A DNA stretch of 17,822 nt, from contig JAAAUF010000861.1 of the NCBI GenBank assembly GCA_015499985.1, positions 1 through 17,822 on the forward strand, in the 5' to 3' direction. Under the pieces are notes generated by a model. That model saw only the letters and a program-made list of their open reading frames with translations. It did not search any database and was not told the DNA's origin. Source of the DNA: Haplosporangium gracile (Eukaryota > Mortierellomycota > Mortierellomycetes > Mortierellales > Mortierellaceae). The position numbers were made by a program, and so were the translations under genes. Shown in pieces: positions 9,309 to 17,822 of this stretch (the stretch's first letter is position 1; each line of letters begins with the position of its first letter).

Positions 9309-9354
9309 GGGCAGCAAAAAAGGGCAGCAAAAAAGGGCAGCAAAAAAGGGCAGC
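9309..9354. repeat. Tandem repeat of a 13-bp unit, four copies
   Basis: The unit GGGCAGCAAAAAA occurs in near-perfect tandem (starts at 9309, 9322, 9335 and 9348; the last copy ends before the A-run). It lies at the distal edge of the purine-rich upstream region of the MGRN1-like gene. Confidence 0.9.
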
Positions 9355-9359
9355 AAATA

Positions 9360-11380
9360 AGGGACGAAAAGACGACAAAGAGACAAAGAAGTGTGAGAGC
9401 CTCCAGGGACAATCAGCAACACACTCTCGTGATAAAATTAGATTTTCTTTTTTTCGAACATCGATAGCCGATGTCTTTTTCAAGGCGCGGAAGTACATGG
9501 TCTTAGCGCGATGGTATGACGACGACGACGACGGTGTTACTCTTTTTTCTCTTCTCTTTTCTTGTCTTGTGTTGTGAAAGATGAGGCGGCCACTTGGACT
9601 CGACAACCTAAGGATAGTATAGTCATCGAATGCGCTTCAATTCCATGCTTGGCGCGTCCTTTGGTGTCGGTGAGAGGTGCCGGTGAGATCTCGTCTTTAA
9701 CGGGTATTCTTGTCTTCCGGACACTCTTTAAATTCATTGCCAGCTAACGTTGAGAAGTTCTATCTTTTTCTTCACGAGCACGGTGTGGCAATACCTATTT
9801 TTATTTCGCGCCGTACACTCTTCCTAGTGCATAGTTTCAGTAATGGTTCTTTTTAACCCTTGCACCGTCTCAGGTTGTTTGTCGTTGAGCTTCACATGCG
9901 CCAATGGTAAAAAGTGCATCGATTTTGCTACTAAAGAGTATCCTATGTGGGGTGGCTTGAACTCCGTGTAACTGATCTCACCTGGCCCTTTTGATCTTTT
10001 CTCATTCCACATCTCTTGAACAAACACCTCTCATGAAAGCCATGCATGCCCAACTTATTGGTGATGAACTCGTTTAGTTTCATGGTTACTTATTTCATCA
10101 GGGTTTACTGGAAGGACTCCTCAGTGGTTTTTTTTTTTACCATGAATCTACATGTAGTGTTGTTTGTTCTTCATCAAACACTGGATGGACTCTGTGGGGG
10201 TGTCATGGGTCATGCTCCATTGCTTTTTCAACTCCGGGTGTACTGCAGGTATTGAAAAAGCGATAGGTAGTCTTTCTTATCCTTATAGTCTTCCGGGTGT
10301 ATTGCAGATGTATCCAAGGTAAGTCAATTGAACATATGCCAACGACTTTTTTTTTGTCTGGCTGTTCATTTTCCACTTTTCTTCTTCTTTCAAGAATACC
10401 CCGTTGCATTGGATTTGTTATCGTAATCATGTGTGCGTAAAGTGGAGAGTAGTTAGTGGAATCATGCAAATGAGCCGAAGAAGTGTGCTGCTTTTTTTCT
10501 TACCATTTCTCTTTGATTTATTCGACATAGAGATCCGCTATCCTTGCAACCATCATTCTCGCCGCTAGGGTTCAGGAGGATTTCAAGGATGTGAATAAAA
10601 GAAACGACAGCTTTGGCAGCGACAATCATACAAAACTAGCGTCATGAACCGCGAGAAGAGGAGGATGGTGATACTCGGCAACATGGACTTTGTAGTCTTC
10701 GTAGCTGTATCATCATCATCCTTATTGCATAGCAGCTTGGGAGCAGATGATTCAAATTCGATCGAAACGACCACCACCTCAACTAACGCACAATAATGCG
10801 CCAAGGAATTGTTTATGTCTTCTTTATCGGACGCCCTCAATTCTGGAACCCTTTTAGCGAGAGAAGTCTTGGTCCGGCTGGGTCTGGACAAAGGGTCACA
10901 GGTAAGGCAGGCACTATTGTCGTCCTGCACCTCTCCTGTGACAACCAAAGAGGAGTCGTTGTTGGCAGTATCTTTGTATTCTTCAGCAGTAGCGGTAGGA
11001 TCGTTTGACAGAGATGTTATTGGTATTGTCTTGCACCTCGGTCGGGTCTGGGGCGGACAAAACTTTCATAAAGTATTACGCGGACGATTTCATCACTACT
11101 GCCTTCAACTCGGTGTCGCTTTTCTTGGCTTTGTCGACTTTTTCTCTGACAAGAAGTGCCGAGATTGATGCTGCTGAGCATTGAGTTCTTGTGTTGTTCT
11201 TATTTTATTGCACCTTTGCCTTACACTGTTGACTGAGAAAAACTGATTATGCCAGAATCGGGTTAAATCGTTCGGAGACAGAGATGCCGCGAACATCAAA
11301 AGTTCCTTGTGTCCAATGCTTTGGAAGATCGGCTGTCCTGCCAAACTTGATGGCTTTGAATCTAAGCTTGTACGGTTTTC
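9360..11380. other. Long intergenic region, possibly decayed coding sequence
   Basis: No gene model could be supported. An 18-nt motif occurs twice in direct orientation (10233-10250 and 10292-10309, two mismatches, TCCGGGTGTAYTGCAG). Minus-strand open frames at 11344-11105 and 10995-10583 have protein-like composition (acidic, Ser/Thr-rich, with patches such as KKSTKPRKATPS and VVTGEVQDDNS), but lack ATG starts, recognisable domains and a consistent joining. They may be remnants of a gene downstream of the PD-(D/E)XK gene. The small minus-strand frame at 10027-9824 is also unexplained. Confidence 0.35.
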
Positions 11381-11383
11381 TAT

Positions 11384-13512
11384 TCAGAAAAAAGGAAGAA
11401 ACGGGTCAATGACTCGGCATTTCGCAGAACAATTAAGACAAAAAAAGAGTCGAAAAACATCGGATATTGCACCTACTCGAGCGGCAAGCAACGGTGTAAG
11501 TCCCAACAAGAGCCCAAAATCCAGATGTGTCGCTGGCGCCTTGAAGCTTCCCAAAGGGTTTGGATGATATATAGCCTCGCTAGCAATCGCAAACTCGTAC
11601 ATGTCAATGGTGACGCCTCTGGCCTGGAACACAATGACAGGCCAGTGGAACCCAGAGGTGTAGAGCTCATCAACCGACCGTTTTGCCATGGTAAAGAGCT
11701 TTGCCAAATCCGCATTCGTATCGGCGCTTGATGCGGAGGTTTTGATCTCGGTGAAGACGAACGCGAAGGGCTTGTATGTCACTTGATAGTCAGGTTATTG
11801 TAGGCGCTCGTCCGAGTTTCCGGAGCTTACGGCTAGGCGGTAGCGAGACCTATCATAGAAAACAATGTACGGTGAGGAATGTGAACAAAGAACAAAGGTA
11901 GTAATCAAGAGGATGAACATAATTGTCGATTGGTGCTTACCATCGGAACGAGCACCTCGTAAGATCTCCAAACGCAGCTGAGAGCAAGGGTTTCAAGACA
12001 TTATCCGTAAATGTGTTCTCGTTATGGTGTTCGTGTCCTAGTCTGGTTCAGCTGATACCACTCCACAGAACTGCCTCAGAAAAGTAGTTGTTAATGGTCC
12101 TTGTGACGATAGATTGTGTCGAACAGGTATTGTGACGGAGGCCGACCTGGGATAACTCTTCAAAGGGTATCATTCCCCCCATGCTGGAAATCATCGCAAC
12201 CATCGCTACTTCTGTCTCTTCGAGGTACGTGGGTGGTGTGATCGGGAAGACGGCATCCAGGACTTTGGGTTCGAACGTGGAGTTGAGCAGGTCTCGCTTG
12301 ACGATGAAATTGGCCACACTAACTTGCACCACAAACAAAAAAAAAGGTGTTAATTTTAGTACAAACCTTCTAATGACTTTTTTGGGCATGTTTTTGCACG
12401 TTCTAAGACCGATTGGAACTTACCATGCGTTTTCTTCTGTGATACCTGCCAGCATGACCTTCTTCCTAATATCCATCAATGTCTGAGTAATATTGACACT
12501 GTCAACCACCATCTGGCCCGAGGTATCCGTCAAGGAGAGACTACTGGACATGGTTTCAAGACCAACAAGACAATCAACAAGATTCGGTCCAGGGATATCA
12601 ACCGCGAGCACGGAATCTGGCGACAACGCCCCGTGGGCTAAAACGATTCAAAAGCATAAAAAAAAGCGTGGTGTTATTAGTGGCCATAGTTGGAAAGCGG
12701 TACACGGATAACATTACAGTCACTTGATGTCTACCTAGTGTGCTCATCTTTACATGGTTGATAGGTGGAAGGGATAGAAGGACGACTTTGTCCTAGACCA
12801 TAGGATAGTCGCACAATGCGGTATTAATTAAAAAAAAAAAAAAACGCTTTTGGATAACTTTTTTTTTTTGACTTTCTATTGACTTCATATATTTACCACG
12901 ATGAACGTCTTTGGGCAATGACCAATGAGCGCCAAATTCCTGAATCTTCCTGACTGACGATCCTTCTGCTTCGCGCCTTTTGTTGTAAAGGAAATATTTG
13001 GATCTGGCAACGCGCCTCCTGAAGAAACCAAGTCGAGCTTGATACAATGCAAAAAAGAAAAAGAAAAAGGAAATTCAGTCGCGTGAGAGGCAATCGTTTA
13101 CAGACGGATCAAACATGAACGATCAAATAACCATATATCAAAGACCTACAAGCTCATCGTTCAGCATGGAATCTAGTTGCTCTTGTACAAGCAGATGCTC
13201 TTTAGAACGAAGCGTGACGCGTTTCACGGCAACGCTGGTCTTGTTCTTTGCAAGAGTAATGTTTTCCTGTCCATACTCTTCGGTATAGTACGCATGCAGT
13301 TCTTGTGCAAAAACGCGAATTTTCTTTGAGAGTCGCATCGCTCGAGGTAACTTTTTGAAATCGTCCAAGAAGTCCGACGGCCCGACTTGAGTACTGGACA
13401 AGAGATATCCTTCGAGCGTCCACAAATATATCGCCGTCGATATGAAGTACTTTCGCGCGGAAAAGTCTTCGGGAAGGTATTGAGATTTTCCAGATGAGAT
13501 GGGCAAATCCAT
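11384..13512 (-). pseudogene. Fungal PD-(D/E)XK nuclease-fold-like protein, six exons, two in-frame stops
   Basis: Exons by splice signals, read on the minus strand: 13512-13146, 13037-12897, 12785-12735, 12637-12424, 12318-11941 and 11849-11384. The sum is 1617 nt (538 codons plus stop) and every phase agrees. Introns are 91-111 nt. The C-terminal third matches, from memory of the family, a large Mucoromycota group with a restriction-nuclease-like fold: NENTFTDNVLKPLL then a CSFRW block, PDY (codons 403-405), TEIKT (E418, K420) and VIVFQARGVTIDMYEF. The PD..ExK arrangement fits a PD-(D/E)XK active site, but catalysis is not shown. The N-terminal two-thirds are unrecognised. Two stops are in frame: TGA 12050-12048 (codon 348) and TAA 11797-11795 (codon 402, directly before PD). 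Both fall inside conserved coding sequence. The third exon needs a weak AAAG acceptor; the nearby better TAG acceptor would shift the frame. The family is often multicopy, and its biological role is unknown. Confidence is high that this is a spliced coding remnant and moderate for the fold. Confidence 0.65.
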
Positions 13513-13885
13513 TATAGAGACAGTTTTTAAAAAAAAATGGCCAACAAAAAAGTTTGTGAATCGCTGCGTGCTTTTTTTACTTCAGTTCACCCCATATTCA
13601 TCAAGTCCCATTTCATCCATTGTCAGACATACTTATGGTTTTTCACAAATGGCCAATGCCGCTGAAAGTGCTACGCGTTTTAATTACACTGGGACCGTCT
13701 GCTGCTGTACCAATTGACTTGGAGAGTGATTTCTGCTAAAGTGCTGCTGTTCCTGAGCGAGTGGGTAAGGTTGAAAAGATGCGCGCTGTGGACCTCGCGC
13801 TTAACAAGACCATGTGGCTGTGTTCTTCTCATTGCAACAAATAGAGGGAAGATGTTGGCAAAAAAGCAAAAGAAGGGTTTATTTT
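13513..13885. other. Spacer between the PD-(D/E)XK gene and HRD1
   Basis: This stretch of 373 bp must hold the 3' UTR of HRD1 and the promoter of the downstream minus-strand gene. Just past the HRD1 stop the minus strand is T/A-rich and includes AATAAA-like AAATAAAC at about 13876-13884. The C/T-rich upstream tract seen before the other genes is absent. No coding sequence was recognised. Confidence 0.4.
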
Positions 13886-16800
13886 TTACTCTGACGATGA
13901 TTGTGCCCACCGTCTCTTCACCATCTCCTGAGGCGAAAACTTGGAGTCCTCGTCATCATTACCGTCCGTCGATATTTCAACATCAACCGCTTCCTGCTCA
14001 CGGTTAAGCTGTTGACTTTCTGCTACCAAATCCTGCTCCAGTTCCGCGTCAGATTTCCGTCCCTTGCCTTTACTATTGTCTGTCGTTGTCCTAGCTGTTG
14101 TCGTCGTTGTCGTGTTCTCTGTAGTGTCATCCTCATCGTGACCACCGTTTAAAGTGCTTGTTGCTACTGATGAAGGAATCGGCGACGGAGATGCCGAAGT
14201 AGGAGGAGGAACTGCCTCAGGCTGAATGGCTGTCGTCGAATTTGCTTCAGTTGCCGATGGCACGCTCGCATCTATAATGGAGCTGCCATTGACAACACCA
14301 TTAACACGGTTGATAGGGCCAGCACCGTTAGTGACGCCGCGGAACAAAGGCTGCAAACCGACTGGCGAGTTGGTATTCAACGTAGGCCCGACAACTGATC
14401 CAAAGACCCAGTTCCTCGCCGTCTCATTCGGTCCTGCTGAAGGTGTCGAGGAGGAGTCCGAGGTCGTTGGCATCGTAGGGCTTGGTGGATCAGCCGTCTC
14501 GCTCCGGAAGGGCGTACCCACAGGTGGTAGTGCGCCCAAAACGCGGTTCAGAACACTGACAGATTCAGCAATCTGAGACTCCACCGCCTGAAGAACCCGA
14601 AGTCGCTCCTGAAGACCACGTCGCGTGTTCTCCTCCAAGTACTTGAGCTGGTCCTCTGAAAGAGCATCTAGTGAAGTCAACGGAATTTGGTCCGCTGTAG
14701 CCCTTCCGTGGAAAGGTGTAGGCGTACCAGCCGCCTCCAATCCTCCCTGAGCTTGTAGTCCTGAAGTAGGGGTTGCTGCATGTCCGACGGGAAACAAAGG
14801 GATGAATCCAGGGATTGGATGGGCGACATTAGGGATCGTGTAGCTAGGAATGAAGCCTGGTTGAGTCATGGGCGTCGCTCCAGGCGTGCCAGTGCTAGCT
14901 CCATTTCCTGTTCCAGTTCCTGCAGCTGTAGTTGCTGCGGCTTGACCTCCTTCCGATGGGATAGCTCCAGGAAAAGCGCCTCCCACAGCCTGAGGATGCC
15001 AGCCACCCAAAGGGTAGTGTCCCTGAGGGGCAAACAAAGGATATCCCATACCCTGATTAGGAGGATGGGCTGGTGCTGGTTGAGCATTGTTTCCAAAGTG
15101 ACCGAATCCAGGAACTCCTCCTAGTGCCTGACCAGGAGCTGGTGCCGGTGCTGGTGCCCCTGGTGCCCCTGGTGCCGCATTGCCGGCTGCTTGCTCTCCA
15201 GGGACTGCAGGAATGGGCGTTGAGGCGGGTGTAGGTGGGTCCAGAACAAGGCGTCGGCTAAATTACAAAGCAGCAATATATCAATGTTAAAAATGGGATT
15301 TTCAATACAAGCTACAAAGAGAACGTGGTCATACAATGACCCTTACCAGGTAGGACAGCTCTGCTGACGTTCCAGCCAACTCTTGAGACAATGAAAGTGG
15401 AAAATATGCCCACATGGCAGCTTCTTGGGAACATTTGTGTTGGATCCTGCGGAACGTGTGCCTGGGCCTGCTGCTGCTGCTGCATGTGTGCCGTCTCCTC
15501 CAGCTCCTGCAAGAGTGTGTCCATGCTGACCGACCATTTCTTCGCGGCAAATGATGCAAATAGGGTCGCTGAGAGCTGCCAGTTCTGGCTGTGAGGCATC
15601 GGGGTAGCGTTCGTTCATATTCCTGGTCGCCTTGCGGTACTGGATCAAATCCTTGCACTTTTGAAGGAAGGAGCGCATGGTCATGTAAACATCGCGGATG
15701 ATGTGCAGAGGAAGTCCGTAGCTGACAAGGATCACTATGAAGAACATGAGATAGGTGACCAGCTTGATAAAGTCGGCAACAAGATCCAGATAAAACAAAA
15801 GCATTGACTTGTTCTCCCATGGATCCTCGCGTCTCATGTCGATTGCGTGCAAGACGTATTTTCCAAACGACGCCATCAAACTCGTTGCCAACAACGTATA
15901 CTATTCACATTGCAGGTTACAAAAATAACCACAATTGTTAGGTTTATGATATCATTTGTATACACTGAAGCCACTCAAGATACAACGATGTTAAGAAACT
16001 CACCTCAAAGCCAAACATGATCATCATGTTGGGGCCTCTAACAGCAACAAGATCAATGGCATGGAGGACCAAAAGGATGTCGAGACTCACAAGAATGGTC
16101 ATGATGGTCACCATCCTGACATGGAAAGATAATGGGATCTCGGGCGATTGTTCCATCTATGAACATACCATTGTAGAAATGCGTGAGAGGATGTTCAGTT
16201 GATCTCCTCTTCCTTTCCACAAATTACCCACATGCTGTCCAATTAAGCGCGAAAATGACAACAAGCAAAGAGGCGGCAACAACATACGGAATCAACACGA
16301 TCCTGACAAAGCCAATGGAAGACCTTAAGAAAGAGTAGCAATGTGAACATGACGACGAACCGGGTATCGAACTCATCCTTGAATATTGTCATTGCCAAAC
16401 ACGTCTCTGTGACCGCATACCATGCCCGCTCATAAAGGTGCTATGTTTAACCAACGAACAAACAAACGCACATACGCACATGGATACATGTGAGGAGGGT
16501 GAGTAAACAGACCAATTCCCCAACATTCCCAAGCAGGCAAAAAAACCAATATCAACAACAAAATCAAAAGCGAGCGACGGTTATGGTTGTATTACTAACC
16601 TCCACCTCCAGTGCCCTGAGTTTGCCAAAGAAAATCATTAATACCAACTGGCCAGCGATAATTGTCAAGAACAGGCCGAGGTTCAGGATGATCTACAGTT
16701 AAAAAAAAAGGGCGGAATAAACAGCAGAAAACGTGGGTGATGCTGGATTGTCAGTGCCTGGCAAACGGATAGTTGGAAACTGCCAAGTACCGACCTCCAG

Positions 16801-17290
16801 CCCATTGTCCCAATTTCGTCTTTTCCTCTCTTATCTCTTTGCTCATCATCATAGTAGGGGGACGGCCGGGTCCAGATGGTTCCTGATATCGTGCAAATGT
16901 TTATCTTAACTATTATCCGTCTTGTTATTGCGTGTCAATCGTTTTCTTGGGGTAGCCTCACAGCAACTCTGAACTTCAGCGATGCCAGTTGTGATGAATA
17001 AAACATGTAATATTTTCTCAAGTACCGAATCCGAGTCCCGAGTCCCGAGTCCCGAGTTTGTTAGTTCGCAATGTCGAAAAAGTGTTTGGATGAGAATGTG
17101 TGTACGTGCGTGCATATGTGGGTGTGGGCGCGAGTGTGTCATTGTTGTTGTTTATTACCATCATGCAGGCGTTAGACTTGTATAGGTAGATGCAGGCGGA
17201 GTAAAAGTTGCTCCGCTGAGCAAATGCGCTTGCGATGACACCTCCTGCGAGGATGGTGCTGATGGCGCCATAGACTGCTAGACGGGCCAT
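13886..17290 (-). CDS. HRD1: HRD1/synoviolin, ER membrane RING E3 ubiquitin ligase, six exons
   Basis: HRD1 ubiquitinates misfolded ER proteins and forms the retrotranslocation channel of ERAD together with HRD3/SEL1L. Exons, read on the minus strand: 17290-17159, 16692-16600, 16440-16288, 16156-16004, 15900-15347 and 15257-13886. The introns are 466, 159, 131, 103 and 89 nt, and the total is 2457 nt (818 residues). The N-terminal multi-pass membrane domain follows the known order: YLYKSN; FFGKLRALEVE; HLYERAWYAVTETCLA; LLLFLKVFHWLCQDRVD; MEQSPE; MFGFE; SFGKYVLHAIDM...PWENKS. The RING-H2 is at about 292-362: CIICREEM, then CGHIFHFHC and CPTC, the last Cys being split across intron 5. The loop between the second and third zinc ligands is 44 residues, against about 12 in human HRD1. 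After the RING comes a Pro/Ala/Gly-rich cytosolic tail. A helical segment at about 555-608 (LSEDQLKYLEENTRRGLQ onward) corresponds to the conserved HAF-H region. The acidic C-terminus ends at TGA 13888-13886. The start MARLAVYGAI aligns with the start of known HRD1 proteins. Confidence 0.95.
15430..15540 (-). repeat. Low-complexity insertion inside the HRD1 RING finger
   Basis: The stretch encodes a Gly/Ala/His/Ser-rich segment between the CIIC pair and the CGH ligands, including an Ala5 run from GCA codons. It is open in frame, has no T-rich acceptor tract, and so looks like an insertion and not a missed intron. Confidence 0.6.
17032..17057. repeat. Heptamer tandem repeat in HRD1 intron 1
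   Basis: CGAGTCC is repeated three times, followed by a partial fourth copy (CGAGT), within the unusually long 466-nt first intron of HRD1. Confidence 0.85.
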
Positions 17291-17500
17291 CGTTATCCGC
17301 TTTGTTTTGTGAGGGATGTATAGGGGTCGTTTTCTGGCGTCGTGCTATTCTGGTAAGAGAGTGTGGGTGCGTGCCAAGTTGAGAGGATGAAGTTGCAGCC
17401 GAATGTGGTGATGGAGAGAGTATGAGAGAAGTAAAGAAGTGACGTGCAACCGGGTGAGGAGAGTTCAAGAAGCTATAAAAGATAATGGAAGATAATAAAG
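17291..17500 (-). promoter_or_regulatory. Presumed HRD1 5' UTR and promoter region
   Basis: The region directly upstream of the HRD1 start is purine-rich on the plus strand, so pyrimidine-rich on the HRD1 coding strand, as before the other intact genes. A TATAAAAG on the opposite strand (17474-17481) lies in the same interval. No unfolded-protein-response element was identified with confidence. Confidence 0.35.
17474..17481 (+). promoter_or_regulatory. TATA box candidate facing right
   Basis: TATAAAAG is a perfect TATA consensus on the plus strand, 33 bp upstream of the ATG at 17514. It is divergent from HRD1 and could drive the small plus-strand ORF or an antisense/divergent transcript. Confidence 0.4.
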
Positions 17501-17513
17501 AAGGGGATCCCGG

Positions 17514-17756
17514 ATGGCTTCCTCGTGCGGAGGGAAGAAGAAAGAAGAAGTGAAGAGGTGGTCATCCATCGCAGAGTTGCCTCTTGCTTTTGACAGCCGA
17601 ACAAAAAGGGTCTCTTCGTTTGCTCAGCTCATACAATCTTGCGCAAAAATGATCGAATGGGAAGGGGTGTCCTTAAAGTTACACACTCAAGAACACCTGA
17701 CTAATTACGACATTATAGAAGATGTCACGTTAGTAAGGACATCTCTTGTGGCTTAA
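17514..17756 (+). CDS. Small hypothetical protein, doubtful
   Basis: An 80-codon ORF starts with ATG behind a good TATA box and ends in TAA. The product begins with a Lys/Glu-rich stretch and has no recognisable domain, signal peptide or membrane segment. It may be the first exon of a gene continuing beyond the window, or chance. Support is only position and length, so confidence is low. Confidence 0.25.
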   Translation: MASSCGGKKKEEVKRWSSIAELPLAFDSRTKRVSSFAQLIQSCAKMIEWEGVSLKLHTQEHLTNYDIIEDVTLVRTSLVA

Positions 17757-17822
17757 ATATTTTCTTTCAAAAAAAGCATTCAACTTACAAAACTTGTTGA
17801 TGCGGATGTCGACCCGCAAATA

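Noticed and set aside
8870..9606. Overlapping minus-strand ORFs rich in Phe, Leu, Ser, Pro and Thr-His repeats
   Set aside because: They come from the pyrimidine-rich upstream region, the 13-bp tandem repeat and the CA tract, and they overlap each other in different frames. A membrane protein reading is not credible.
11785..12060. A single intron removing both stops of the PD-(D/E)XK gene
   Set aside because: Donor and acceptor candidates exist, but the intron would be about 275 nt and would delete the conserved NENTFTDNVLKPLL to RW block; the 91-nt intron inside it has better signals and keeps the phase.
15329..15820. Second minus-strand frame (163 codons) over the HRD1 RING exon
   Set aside because: It is a shadow; the correct frame carries the RING-H2 ligands and the membrane segments.
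1..17822. CRISPR array, bacterial operon or riboswitch
   Set aside because: No regularly spaced direct repeats; introns and tRNA features show nuclear eukaryotic DNA.

Overview
The window looks like nuclear DNA of an early-diverging filamentous fungus, most likely a Mortierella-type species (Mortierellomycota). Three things point there. Short spliceosomal introns (about 90-160 nt, GTRAGT-like donors, T-rich YAG/AAG acceptors) interrupt three minus-strand genes. The start carries a eukaryotic tRNA with a T-run terminator. A NACHT / pentapeptide / WD40 protein is of a type I associate with large Mortierella families. The taxonomic call is inference; no marker gene is present.

Layout. Positions 1-55 are the 3' part of tRNA-Glu(CTC), cut by the window edge. 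Positions about 100-1130 hold no intact gene but are rich in structure: a Helitron-like 3' terminus, a perfect 10-bp hairpin, a pair of diverged inverted repeats of about 80-90 bp that look like fragments of the same coding sequence, and a 15-bp palindrome. Positions 1788-5808 (+) are a large STAND/NLR-type gene: P-loop NACHT, pentapeptide repeats, 14 WD40 blades and an acidic tail. It is broken by two in-frame TAG codons and one frameshift. Convergent to it, 8915-5932 (-) is an intact four-exon gene for a MGRN1/LOG2-type RING E3 ligase with a predicted N-myristoylation start. Positions about 8916-11380 are mainly non-coding, with simple and tandem repeats and perhaps decayed coding sequence. 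Positions 13512-11384 (-) are a six-exon gene of a fungal family that appears to have a PD-(D/E)XK nuclease fold; it has two in-frame stops. Positions 17290-13886 (-) are an intact six-exon HRD1/synoviolin gene, the ER membrane E3 ligase of ERAD, with an unusually long insertion inside its RING finger. The last 500 bp hold the HRD1 promoter side and a doubtful small plus-strand ORF behind a TATA box.

How it fits together. Two conserved ubiquitin ligase genes (MGRN1-like and HRD1) are the stable part of the locus. Around and between them sit rapidly evolving genes of expanded families (NACHT-WD40 and PD-(D/E)XK) that appear to be decaying. The four in-frame stops in these two genes can each be explained by a single C-to-T change (CAG to TAG twice, CGA to TGA, CAA to TAA). 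This is the most interesting pattern in the window. It could mean recent pseudogenisation, a mutational process acting on repeated genes, or stop codon readthrough. Exon joins were derived by hand from splice signals and reading frame; each joined model is a multiple of three.
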